NCBI RefSeq assembly: GCF_900101265.1
Contig: NZ_FMZS01000002.1
Location: 644,765-708,764, forward strand
Reading direction: 5' to 3'
DNA from: Massilia sp. PDC64
GTDB taxonomy: Bacteria; Pseudomonadota; Gammaproteobacteria; Burkholderiales; Burkholderiaceae_D
DNA length: 64,000 nt
In this document: piece after piece, positions 56,358 through 63,951 of the stretch
How positions within the stretch are numbered: position 1 is the first letter of the stretch
Layout: every line of letters begins with the position of its first letter
The notes under the pieces: generated by a model
The model's database searches: none
Told to the model about the DNA's origin: nothing
What the model saw: only the letters and a program-made list of their open reading frames with translations
Translations under genes and position numbers: made by a program

Positions 56358-56570
56358 TTAATGCGCTTTGGACAGGATGAGCAGCCAACGGCGCAGCAGC
56401 AGCACTTCCACGTGGCCCGGTTCGACGCCGGTATCGCACTCGATGATCGGGTTGACCGGGTAGAAGCGCTTGCGGAAGTCGCGCGTCACCAGAATCTCGC
56501 GGCGACCAAGGCGCAGCAGGAAAGGCGTCGGTGCGTATTCCATGCCGAAGGAGCTGTTCAGAGTAGTCAT
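56358..56570 (-). CDS. Small 70-residue protein of unknown function
   Basis: I do not recognise this protein. It reads MTTLNSSFGMEYAPTPF, then a basic stretch (RLGRREILVTRDFRKRF) and a Leu-rich end (EVLLLRRWLLILS). There is one Cys and no signal peptide. It lies 93 bp upstream of sbp on the same strand, across the hairpin, with AAAGGGA as a modest ribosome-binding site. Two LexA-type boxes lie 79-113 bp upstream of its start. It may belong to the sulfur gene, or be an SOS-controlled small protein. It could also be a chance frame, though its location is suggestive. Confidence 0.5.
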   Translation of the reverse strand: MTTLNSSFGMEYAPTPFLLRLGRREILVTRDFRKRFYPVNPIIECDTGVEPGHVEVLLLRRWLLILSKAH

Positions 56571-56648
56571 GACGATCCCTTTATCGAGTTAGGTTGCGTT
56601 GTTGTGGAGCGTTTGTCTTGCTCGAGTGAGTACAGAATAGCACAACCA

Positions 56649-56664
56649 CTGTATAAATCTACAG
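56649..56664. promoter_or_regulatory. LexA (SOS) box 1
   Basis: CTGTATAAATCTACAG matches the CTGT-N8-ACAG LexA consensus at all eight fixed positions, with the AT-rich centre typical of true sites. It lies between the divergent 70-residue gene and the PAP2 gene. Confidence 0.75.
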
Positions 56665-56667
56665 GTA

Positions 56668-56683
56668 CTGTACAAAAAAACAG
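56668..56683. promoter_or_regulatory. LexA (SOS) box 2
   Basis: CTGTACAAAAAAACAG also matches CTGT-N8-ACAG at all fixed positions and carries flanking TA/TT bases of the extended consensus. It begins 19 bp after box 1, so the two could bind LexA dimers cooperatively. Confidence 0.75.
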
Positions 56684-56726
56684 TTGTTGCATATTTGTGT
56701 GGTTTTTTCGCCAATCTGCCCCATCT

Positions 56727-56751
56727 GGAGCGGTATGCTGAATACCGCTCC
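56727..56751 (+). promoter_or_regulatory. Perfect 10-bp hairpin over the PAP2 start codon
   Basis: GGAGCGGTAT (56727-56736) and ATACCGCTCC (56742-56751) are exact complements around GCTGA. The GGAG ribosome-binding site lies in the 5' arm and the ATG (56735-56737) at the loop boundary, so folded RNA would hide the start site. Confidence 0.65.
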
Positions 56752-57499
56752 ATCACGCCTGCGCCGCTTCGTCGCCGCCCGTCTGTCGCCCGAAGGGCAG
56801 ATGGGCCTGCACCTCACCGTCGGCCTCGCGCTGCTGGTGCTGGCCGCCTGGATCTTCGGCGAGATCGCCGAGGACGTCGTCACCGGCGACACGATCACGC
56901 TCGTCGACGTCCAGCTCGCGCACTGGTTCCACGAGCGGGCCACGCCGGGCTTCACGCGCGCCATGCTGGTCGTCACGCACTGGAACGGCATCGTCGGATC
57001 GAGCATCATGGCCGCGCTGCTGGCGCTGTGGTTCTGGCGCCGTCATGCGCATTACTGGCTGATCGTGTGCTTCGTCGCCGTGCCGGGCGGCATGCTGCTG
57101 AACGTCGCGCTGAAGCACGTGTTCCGGCGCGCCCGCCCCAGCTTCGACGATCCGCTGCTGAGCCTGATGACGTACAGCTTCCCCAGCGGCCACACGGCGG
57201 CCGCCACCGTGTTCTATGGGCTGCTCGCGTGCTACGTCGTCCGCCGCGTCCGGACGTGGCGGGCGCGCGCGCTCGTCATGCTGGGCGCCGTCCTGATGGT
57301 GATGCTCGTCGCGCTGTCGCGCATGTACCTGGGCGTGCACTACCTGTCCGACGTGCTGGCCGCGGCGGCGGAGGGCGCCGCCTGGCTCGCGATCTGCATC
57401 ACGGCCGTGTCGACCTTGCACCGGCGCCGGCTGGCGCGGGGAGAAACATCGTGGAGCGAGCGCGCGTACCGTGCGGACGCGGCGGAGGACCTGCAATGA
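56735..57499 (+). CDS. PAP2 superfamily membrane phosphatase
   Basis: A 254-residue polytopic membrane protein with about five or six TM segments. The three PAP2 motifs are visible: KHVFRRARP, PSGHT and SRMYLGVHYLSD, so all catalytic residues are present. It probably dephosphorylates a lipid phosphate (phosphatidate, undecaprenyl pyrophosphate or similar) at the periplasmic face. The start at MLNTAPSRL follows GGAG; MGLHLTVG about 22 codons later is an alternative if the hairpin blocks the first. The end overlaps the lipid-kinase gene by 4 bp (ATGA). Two LexA boxes lie 50-90 bp upstream. Confidence 0.9.
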   Translation: MLNTAPSRLRRFVAARLSPEGQMGLHLTVGLALLVLAAWIFGEIAEDVVTGDTITLVDVQLAHWFHERATPGFTRAMLVVTHWNGIVGSSIMAALLALWFWRRHAHYWLIVCFVAVPGGMLLNVALKHVFRRARPSFDDPLLSLMTYSFPSGHTAAATVFYGLLACYVVRRVRTWRARALVMLGAVLMVMLVALSRMYLGVHYLSDVLAAAAEGAAWLAICITAVSTLHRRRLARGETSWSERAYRADAAEDLQ

Positions 57500-58410
57500 A
57501 GCCCGTCACCGTGATCGTCAACGCGGGCGCCGGCACCGGCCACGACGAGGCCGCGTGCGATGCGCTCAGAACGCAACTAACCGACGCGGGGCTGGAGGCG
57601 GAGCTCGTGCGGGCACATGGCGGCGACGAGATGATCGGCGCGGCGAAAAAGGCGCTGGCGCAGGGTGCGCGTCTCGTCGCGGCCGGTGGCGGCGACGGCA
57701 CGATCAATGCCGTGGCTTCCGTGATGGTCGATTCCGGCGTACCGTTCGGCGTGCTGCCGCTGGGCACGCTCAACCACTTCGCCAAGGACCTCGGCATCCC
57801 GCTCGACCTCGGCGCGGCCGTGCGCAATCTCGCGACGGGGCGCCCCGTGAAGGTCGACGTGGGCGAGGTGAACGGCCGCATCTTCCTGAACAATTCCAGC
57901 CTCGGCCTGTACCCGGACATCGTGCGCGACCGCGAAAAGCAGCAGCGCCGCCTCGGCCGCGGCAAATGGCCGGCGGCCGCCTGGGCCGCGCTCGCCGCGC
58001 TGCACCGCTATCCGTTCCTGTCGATGCGCCTGACCGTGAACGGCGAACGCCTCGCACGACGCACGCCGTTCGTGTTCATCGGCAATAACGCCTACACGAT
58101 GCAGGGCCTGGCGATCGGCGAGCGGGCGCGCCTCGACGAAGGCGTCCTGAGCCTGTACGTGGCCCAGCATCCGACGCGCCTAGGCCTGCTGCGCTTCGCC
58201 CTCGATGCGTTGCTCGGGCGCCTCGGCCAGGAGCGCGACTTCGACGTGCTGACGGCGCCCGAGTTCGACATCGATACCCACCGCAGCCACCTGCTCGTGG
58301 CCACCGACGGCGAGGTGACGGAGATGACGCCGCCGTTGCGTTACCGGATGCGGCCTGGCGCACTGACGGTGCTCGTGCCGAAGATAGAGAATGGCGTCAA
58401 CGAACCATAA
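57496..58410 (+). CDS. YegS/DgkB-like diacylglycerol/lipid kinase family protein
   Basis: A 304-residue member of the DAGK catalytic family. The nucleotide-binding GGGDGTINAVAS, the LPLGTLNHFAKDL block and the C-terminal beta domain ending in a TDGE motif are typical. It should phosphorylate a lipid such as diacylglycerol, the reverse of what the upstream PAP2 enzyme does. The start overlaps PAP2 (ATGA), so the two enzymes are made together and could control one lipid/phospholipid pool. The metallophosphoesterase gene starts 16 bp after its stop. Confidence 0.9.
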   Translation: MKPVTVIVNAGAGTGHDEAACDALRTQLTDAGLEAELVRAHGGDEMIGAAKKALAQGARLVAAGGGDGTINAVASVMVDSGVPFGVLPLGTLNHFAKDLGIPLDLGAAVRNLATGRPVKVDVGEVNGRIFLNNSSLGLYPDIVRDREKQQRRLGRGKWPAAAWAALAALHRYPFLSMRLTVNGERLARRTPFVFIGNNAYTMQGLAIGERARLDEGVLSLYVAQHPTRLGLLRFALDALLGRLGQERDFDVLTAPEFDIDTHRSHLLVATDGEVTEMTPPLRYRMRPGALTVLVPKIENGVNEP

Positions 58411-58426
58411 CGGAAAGGGGAACCCC

Positions 58427-59263
58427 ATGCGCACACTCGTCCACCTGTCCGACCTGCATTTCGGCCGCGTCGACCCCATGCTGCTCGACCCGCTGCGCGA
58501 ACTGGTCCACAAGCTAACACCCAACGTCGTCGTCGTCTCCGGCGACCTGACCCAGCGCGCCAAGAGCGAGCAGTTCGAAGAGGCGAAGGCGTGGCTGGAT
58601 ACGCTGCCGGGCCCGCAGATCATCGTGCCGGGCAACCACGACATTTCGCTGTACAACGTGTTCCGCCGGTTCCTGCTGCCGCTCGACCGCTACAAGCGCT
58701 ACATCACGGACGACCTGGATCCCGTCTACATCGACGACGAGATCGCCGTGCTGGGCGTGAACACGGCGCGCTCGCTCACGTTCAAGGACGGGCGCGTCAA
58801 CAAGGAGCAGGTGGAAAAGATCCGTGCGACGCTGTCCGGACTGCCCAAGGAGGTGACGCGCGTCGTCGTCACGCACCACCCGTTCGACCTGCCCAAGGGC
58901 GCGGAAGAGGACGACCTCGTCGACCGGGCGCACATGGCGATGGACGTGTTCGCGGAACTGGGCGTCGACCTGCTGATGGCGGGCCACCTGCACATGAGCC
59001 ACGCGGGCAACACGCAGGCGCGCTACAAGATCAGCGAATACGCCGCGCTCGTCGTGCAGGCCGGCACGGCCACGTCCACGCGCGGGCGGGGCGAAGTGAA
59101 TTCGTTCAACGTGATCCGCGTCGAGCCCATGCGCATCGAGGTCGACCGCTATGGCTGGGACAGCATCCACAACCAGTTCCAGCTGCTCGTGACCGAGAAG
59201 TTCATGCGCAGCGGGAACATCTGGACGGAGGTGGCGGATGGGATGATGGCGGCGGGGATTTAG
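58427..59263 (+). CDS. Calcineurin-like metallophosphoesterase
   Basis: A 278-residue two-metal phosphoesterase. LSDLHFG, VSGDLTQRA, VPGNHD, VTHHPF and AGHLHMSH are the five metal-binding blocks. The closest known group is the cAMP/cyclic nucleotide or phospho-diester class III enzymes, but substrate cannot be fixed. The start at MRTLVHLSD follows GGAAAGGGG. It is the last gene of the PAP2-kinase-phosphoesterase unit; the double-hairpin repeat lies after its stop and before a convergent phospholipase D gene. Confidence 0.9.
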   Translation: MRTLVHLSDLHFGRVDPMLLDPLRELVHKLTPNVVVVSGDLTQRAKSEQFEEAKAWLDTLPGPQIIVPGNHDISLYNVFRRFLLPLDRYKRYITDDLDPVYIDDEIAVLGVNTARSLTFKDGRVNKEQVEKIRATLSGLPKEVTRVVVTHHPFDLPKGAEEDDLVDRAHMAMDVFAELGVDLLMAGHLHMSHAGNTQARYKISEYAALVVQAGTATSTRGRGEVNSFNVIRVEPMRIEVDRYGWDSIHNQFQLLVTEKFMRSGNIWTEVADGMMAAGI

Positions 59264-59278
59264 TCACAGACGCATATG

Positions 59279-59360
59279 AACGTCGTCCCTGCGGAGGCAG
59301 GGACCCAATTTTGCGTCTGCTGCGACTCAAACTTGGGTTCCCGCCTGCGCGGGAACGACG
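59279..59360. repeat. Double-hairpin interspersed repeat, copy 2 (inverted)
   Basis: Its reverse complement matches 20744-20827 closely: CGTCGTTCCCGCGCAGG, the CGGGAACCCAAGTT and CAAAATTGGG parts are identical, with differences in the linker and second stem. Here too it lies between two convergent genes. The GGTTCCCGCC...GGGAAC stem is a strong candidate terminator. Confidence 0.8.
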
Positions 59361-59367
59361 GTGTTCA

Positions 59368-60771
59368 TCAGATCCAGTACTCCCCCAGCCTCGCCATCCA
59401 TTCCTTGATCCGGTCGGACCACGGCCGGTGCCGCCACCGTTCCAGCGTGACTTCCTTCGAGTCGCGCAAGTCCTCGTTGAACGCACTCTCCATTGCCGCG
59501 CCGAACGCGGGGTCGACGACGACCACGTTCAGCTCGTAGTTGTGGATGAAACTGCGCCGGTCGATGTTGGCCGAGCCGATCGTCGACCAGGCGCCGTCGA
59601 TCACGGCCGTCTTGGCGTGCAGCACCGCGATCTGCAGTTCGAAGATGCGCACGCCGCCCGCCAGCAACTGGTCGTAGAAGCCCTGGCCGGCGTAGCGGAT
59701 CAGGCTGTGGTCCGACACGCCCGGCAGCACGAGCCGCACGTCCACGCCCCGTTTCGCCGCGGCGATGAGCGCATCGACGATCTGCTGGTCCGGCACGAAA
59801 TAGGCCGACGTGATGTGGATCGATTTCTTCGCCTCGCTGATCGCGACGACGAGCGCCTTGTAGATGTCCGATTCGTGGTCCGGGTCGGACGCGAGCACGC
59901 GGACGATCTTGTCGCCCACGGCCGTGAGCGTCGGGAAATACTCGGCCTGCGGCAACTCGCCGCCTTCCTGCTTCACCCACAGGTCGATGAACGACCATTG
60001 CAACGGCGCGACGGCCGGGCCTTCGATCTTGACGTGCGTGTCGCGCCAGCCGACCTTGTCGCCGTCCACCTGGCCCGGCTTCTGGCGCGAGCGGAACAGC
60101 GAGCTGTTCGCATACGTGCTGCTGATGTTGATGCCGCCCGTGAACGCGACCTTGCCGTCGACGACCATCAGCTTGCGGTGGTTGCGGTTGTTCAGTTCCC
60201 ACTTGCCGCGCGCCTTGGCCGGGTTCACGGGGTTGAAGATCAGCACGCGGATGCCGGCCTGTCGCATGCGGTCGAAAAAGGCGGCCGGCGTCGCGAGGGC
60301 GCCGACGGCGTCGACCATCACGTTCACGGCCACGCCCTCGCGCTGCTTCTCGATCAGCAGGTCGGCGAACTCGTTGCCGACCTGGTCCTGGTCGAAGATA
60401 TACGTTTCGAGGTTGATGGAACTGGTGGCGACGCGCGCGGCGGCCATCATTTCGCGCATCGTCGCGGGCCCGTCGAACAGCAGCGTGACCTTGTTGCCCG
60501 CGATGAGGGGGACGCCCGTCGCCTGTTCTTCCAGCGCCGCGAGCGCCTTCAGGTTGCCGCTCGCATTGGCCCAGCGCCGCGCGACGAGGGCGGACGCTTG
60601 CTTCGGCGGCAACGTCCCTTTCGTCGTCGCGATCGTGGGCACGGCCTTCGCGGGCGCTTCGGGTTCGACATCCGGCAGCGACTTGCACGCGACGACGCCG
60701 CAACTGAGGCACAGGGCCAGCAGCCAGGCGAACGGTGAGCAATAACGTGCAAAGCGCTGTCGGAGTGTCAT
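59368..60771 (-). CDS. Phospholipase D family lipoprotein (cardiolipin synthase C-like)
   Basis: A 467-residue protein with a lipobox (CGVVAC-KSLP) and two HKD catalytic motifs: NHRKLMVVDGKVAFTGG and LHAKTAVIDGAWSTIGSANID. This architecture matches ClsC-like PLD proteins and secreted phospholipases. It probably moves phosphatidyl groups in the periplasm or outer membrane. The start codon overlaps the end of the upstream Gcr-family gene by 4 bp (ATGA), so the two are coupled. It converges on the metallophosphoesterase gene across the repeat. Confidence 0.92.
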   Translation of the reverse strand: MTLRQRFARYCSPFAWLLALCLSCGVVACKSLPDVEPEAPAKAVPTIATTKGTLPPKQASALVARRWANASGNLKALAALEEQATGVPLIAGNKVTLLFDGPATMREMMAAARVATSSINLETYIFDQDQVGNEFADLLIEKQREGVAVNVMVDAVGALATPAAFFDRMRQAGIRVLIFNPVNPAKARGKWELNNRNHRKLMVVDGKVAFTGGINISSTYANSSLFRSRQKPGQVDGDKVGWRDTHVKIEGPAVAPLQWSFIDLWVKQEGGELPQAEYFPTLTAVGDKIVRVLASDPDHESDIYKALVVAISEAKKSIHITSAYFVPDQQIVDALIAAAKRGVDVRLVLPGVSDHSLIRYAGQGFYDQLLAGGVRIFELQIAVLHAKTAVIDGAWSTIGSANIDRRSFIHNYELNVVVVDPAFGAAMESAFNEDLRDSKEVTLERWRHRPWSDRIKEWMARLGEYWI

Positions 60772-62888
60772 TTGAAACCTCTAGTGTTGGCAACTGCGGC
60801 CTCGTCGAGGTCGCGCGGTCCGATGAAGAAGTCGAGCGGTGCCGCGCGCAGGCGGCGGCCCAGTGCGCGCAGCAGGCGGAATCCATGGCGGAAGCGCACC
60901 TTGCGGGCCCGCAAGGCCACCCACAGCGCGAGGCCGAAGCTCACCAGCAGGTTGACCATGCCGATGAGGGCGATGCCGAGGAATGTGATGGCAATCGTTT
61001 CCGGATCGAGCTGCTGGCCGAGCCCGACGTAGCCGATGGCGAAATTGGCGGACGAGAATGTCACGTGGCGGACGTCGAGCGGCAGGCCGAGGAGGTAGCC
61101 GACGGTGCCCGTGACGCCCATCAGCACGCCGAACACGAAGTTACCCATCAGGCCACCGAGGTTGTCCTCGACGTAGCGGGCGAAGCGGGCGCGCCGCTCC
61201 TCGCCGAGCAGCCGGCGCAGCCAGCGCAGTTGCTGCACGCGCTGGCCCATGCGCGTGTACATGGCCTTGTTGTCGTAGTAGCCGGACACGAGCCCCGACA
61301 CGAACAGCCACACGCCCGCGATCGCCGCATGCAGGAGCGCGAGCGAATGCCACGGGTGGCTGTCCGCGATCAGGTGCTCGGCCTTGGCGGGATTCACAAG
61401 GTGCGTGCCGAAGATCCAGTACCAGGCGAGGGCGATGAGCCACGCGACGGGAATCACGGTCGCGAGGTTGCCCAGCACGGCGACGATCTGCGTCCGGAAC
61501 ACCTTGTTGACGAGGGCGGCCATGCTGTCCACGTCGACCTGGCGCCGGCTCGAGCCCCGTTGCGCCGTGTCGTGCAGCGCGGCGGCGATGCGCGCGGCCG
61601 TCATCGCGGGCTGCTTGGTCGCGATGGTGAAATGCAGCACATGCACAAGCATGAAGCCGGCCGCGTAGTTGAGGCTGTAGAGCAGGGCTTCGATCAGCGG
61701 GGCGCGGTGCTGGTACGAGATCAGGATCTTGATGAGCGCCATGAAGCCGATGATGATGCCGGCCCCGGCGGACGACGCGAACATCCCGCGCAGGTCCGCG
61801 CGCCGCTCGGCGATGTAGTGCTCGCCCGTGCGGCTCGCGTTTTCCGTGACGTTGCGCGCCAGCAGGTCGATGTTGTCGCGCAGCAGGCCGCGCACCTCGT
61901 ACTTCGTGTTGTGCGCCTCGGCCAGTTCCTGCGCGAGGTCGACGGCGGCGGCACGGCGCAGGCTCGTCGGCGGTTCGGTCGCCGGGGTCGCCTCGTTCGC
62001 CAGGGCTTCCACGTCCACGGTCGGCGCGGATGGCAGTTCTCCACTCGTATCGACGAGGAACAGCAGCTTGCGCAAGCGGTCGATGCTCTGCGTCAGCGCG
62101 ACGAGCAGGTAGGTCAGCGCGACGCTCGTGCCGGAGGCGAGCGCGCCACGGCGGATCTTCAGCACGACCTCCTCGCACTGGTCCAGCATGACGAGCAGGT
62201 GGCGCGCATCCTCCATCGTGTCGATTTCGCCGGCCATCAGGCGGCCGTAGTCGTCGAGGTATTTGTTCGCCTCGATGTTCTGCATGAGGAAGGGCGAGTC
62301 GACTTCCTCGATTTCCATATGGGCGTGGATCAGGCGCGGCTCCAGGCCCAGCGCGCAGACGCGGCACGACAGGGTGCGAATGGCGTCCAGCAGGCCCGCC
62401 AGCACGATGTTGCGGGCGCGCGAGGATTCGGCGTCCTGTTGCGCTGCACCGTCCGGCGGCGCCGCGTTCGCGACCACGTCGAACAATTCGAGCCAGTCGG
62501 CGTTCGGCACGGCGCGGATCCACTGGTAATCGTCTTCGCGGCACAGCACGCGGTCGAGCGTGTCGGACAGGTATAAATCGTCGAGCGCGGGCGGCAGGAT
62601 GCGGTAGGCGATGCGTTTCTTCAGCTCGGTGAAAAAGCCGTCGTTCGACAGGATGCCGACGTCGGAATACAGGCTCGTGTGGCGGCGCGTTTCGAGCAGC
62701 CGGGTCAGGTAGCGGCGCAGGGCCCAGGCCTGGCCCGGATGGCCCTTCAGCAGCTGGGTCAGTGTGCGCACCTGGGCGCGCGCGTAATCGTGGTCGCGCG
62801 CGCGGCGCGGGCGCAACCGGTCGACCAGGTCGACCAGCAGGTCGATGCGGTCGCTGTCCGGGTCGATGTGTTCGAGGATCGAGAGCAT
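60768..62888 (-). CDS. Gcr-family polytopic membrane protein (annotated elsewhere as 'site-specific recombinase')
   Basis: A 706-residue protein. The N-terminal ~370 residues are soluble and helical (WALRRYLTRLLETRRHTSLYSDVGI, seen as RRYLTRLLE and SLYSDVGIL). The C-terminal half has at least six hydrophobic segments (GIIIGFMALIKILISY, LWLFVSGLVSGYYDNKA-type, VIPVAWLIALAWYWIFG, GVLMGVTGTVGYLLGLPL, AITFLGIALIGMVNLLVSFGLALWVAL). No integrase or resolvase catalytic residues were seen, so the family name as a recombinase is not supported by the sequence. The coupled PLD gene suggests a role in envelope lipids. Confidence 0.8.
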   Translation of the reverse strand: MLSILEHIDPDSDRIDLLVDLVDRLRPRRARDHDYARAQVRTLTQLLKGHPGQAWALRRYLTRLLETRRHTSLYSDVGILSNDGFFTELKKRIAYRILPPALDDLYLSDTLDRVLCREDDYQWIRAVPNADWLELFDVVANAAPPDGAAQQDAESSRARNIVLAGLLDAIRTLSCRVCALGLEPRLIHAHMEIEEVDSPFLMQNIEANKYLDDYGRLMAGEIDTMEDARHLLVMLDQCEEVVLKIRRGALASGTSVALTYLLVALTQSIDRLRKLLFLVDTSGELPSAPTVDVEALANEATPATEPPTSLRRAAAVDLAQELAEAHNTKYEVRGLLRDNIDLLARNVTENASRTGEHYIAERRADLRGMFASSAGAGIIIGFMALIKILISYQHRAPLIEALLYSLNYAAGFMLVHVLHFTIATKQPAMTAARIAAALHDTAQRGSSRRQVDVDSMAALVNKVFRTQIVAVLGNLATVIPVAWLIALAWYWIFGTHLVNPAKAEHLIADSHPWHSLALLHAAIAGVWLFVSGLVSGYYDNKAMYTRMGQRVQQLRWLRRLLGEERRARFARYVEDNLGGLMGNFVFGVLMGVTGTVGYLLGLPLDVRHVTFSSANFAIGYVGLGQQLDPETIAITFLGIALIGMVNLLVSFGLALWVALRARKVRFRHGFRLLRALGRRLRAAPLDFFIGPRDLDEAAVANTRGFK

Positions 62889-63013
62889 GGGAATATTCGC
62901 AGCTTGGAAAGGTCAGTGTACGCGTGGATACCCGGCGGCCACTGTACGCTGACGAACCGAGCGGGCAGCCCTGCGGTACACTTGATGATTGAAGTCATCA
63001 CTGGGGAAGCGAT

Positions 63014-63850
63014 ATGTATCTGACTTACTATAACGGCCAATGGGCCGAGGGGAATACGCCGTTGTTCGGCGCGATGGACCACAGCGTCTGGCTGGGTTCG
63101 TCCGTTTTTGACGGCGCGCGTGCGCTGCGCGGCCACCTGCCGGACCTGCGTCCGCACCTGGAGCGCGTGATCGCATCGGCCGACAAGCTGGGCCTGCGCT
63201 GCCCGTTGAACGTCGACGAGATGGAAGCGCTCGTGCGCGAAGGCGTCGCGCGTTTTCCGGCCGACGCGGAGCTGTACATCCGTCCGCTCGTGTTCGCCTC
63301 CGAAGGTTTCCTGATCCCTACGCCGGAAGCGGCCGCTTTCGCGCTGACGCTGTTCGACGCCCCGCTGCCGCCGTTCGCCGGCTTCTCGGCCTGTCTGTCG
63401 CCGCTGCGCCGTCCGGAACCGACGATGGCGCCGACGGATGCCAAGGCATCCGCACTGTACGCCAACACGGCGCGCGCGCTGCGCGAGGCGAAGGCACGGG
63501 GCTTCGACAACGCCGTCCTGCTGGATGCGGCCGGCAACGTGGCGGAGTTCGCGACGTCGAACCTGTTCCTCGTCACGGGCGACGGCGAAGTCGTCACGCC
63601 CGCGCTGAACGGCACCTTCCTGGCGGGCATCACGCGCGCCCGCGTGATCGCGCTGCTGGCCGAGGCTGGCGTGAACGTCGTCGAGCGCACGGTCAAGCCG
63701 GAAGAACTCGATACGGCCCGCGAGATCTTCAACACCGGCAACTACGGCAAGGTCATGCCGTGCACGCGCTACGAGACGCGCGAACTGCCCGCCGGCCCGG
63801 TCGCGAAGCAGGCGCGCGACCTCTACCTTGCCTTCACCGAGACCACCTGA
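63014..63850 (+). CDS. Branched-chain amino acid aminotransferase family (class IV PLP)
   Basis: A 278-residue fold-type IV aminotransferase. MDHSVWLGSSVFDGARA, Lys144 (TDAKASALYANTARAL, the PLP lysine block), NAVLLDAAGNVAEFATSN and ITRARVIALLAE are characteristic. It is shorter than classic IlvE (~309), so it may be a branched-chain or D-amino-acid aminotransferase-like enzyme, and no symbol is assigned. It is a single gene with no obvious operon partner. Directly downstream is a stretch of short repeats and an IS3-type transposase end. Confidence 0.88.
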   Translation: MYLTYYNGQWAEGNTPLFGAMDHSVWLGSSVFDGARALRGHLPDLRPHLERVIASADKLGLRCPLNVDEMEALVREGVARFPADAELYIRPLVFASEGFLIPTPEAAAFALTLFDAPLPPFAGFSACLSPLRRPEPTMAPTDAKASALYANTARALREAKARGFDNAVLLDAAGNVAEFATSNLFLVTGDGEVVTPALNGTFLAGITRARVIALLAEAGVNVVERTVKPEELDTAREIFNTGNYGKVMPCTRYETRELPAGPVAKQARDLYLAFTETT

Positions 63851-63874
63851 GCGACCGACGAAAAGCCATTTCCC

Positions 63875-63921
63875 AAATTCGGGGGCAGAGAGCACATTTC
63901 TCGCTAAATTCGGGGTCAGAG
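63875..63921. repeat. Direct repeat AAATTCGGGG(G/T)CAGAG flanking a transposase
   Basis: Two 16-bp copies (63875-63890 and 63906-63921) differ at one base and are 31 bp apart. They sit between the aminotransferase stop and a transposase 3' end, so they may be remnants of repeated insertion-sequence flanks. Confidence 0.6.
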
Positions 63922-63951
63922 TGAGATGCACCGGTTTGGTGGACAGGGAAA

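Noticed and set aside
60768..62888. Reading the Gcr-family gene as evidence of an integrated element
   Set aside because: No attachment-site repeats, integrase motifs or phage genes nearby; the gene looks chromosomal and membrane-related.
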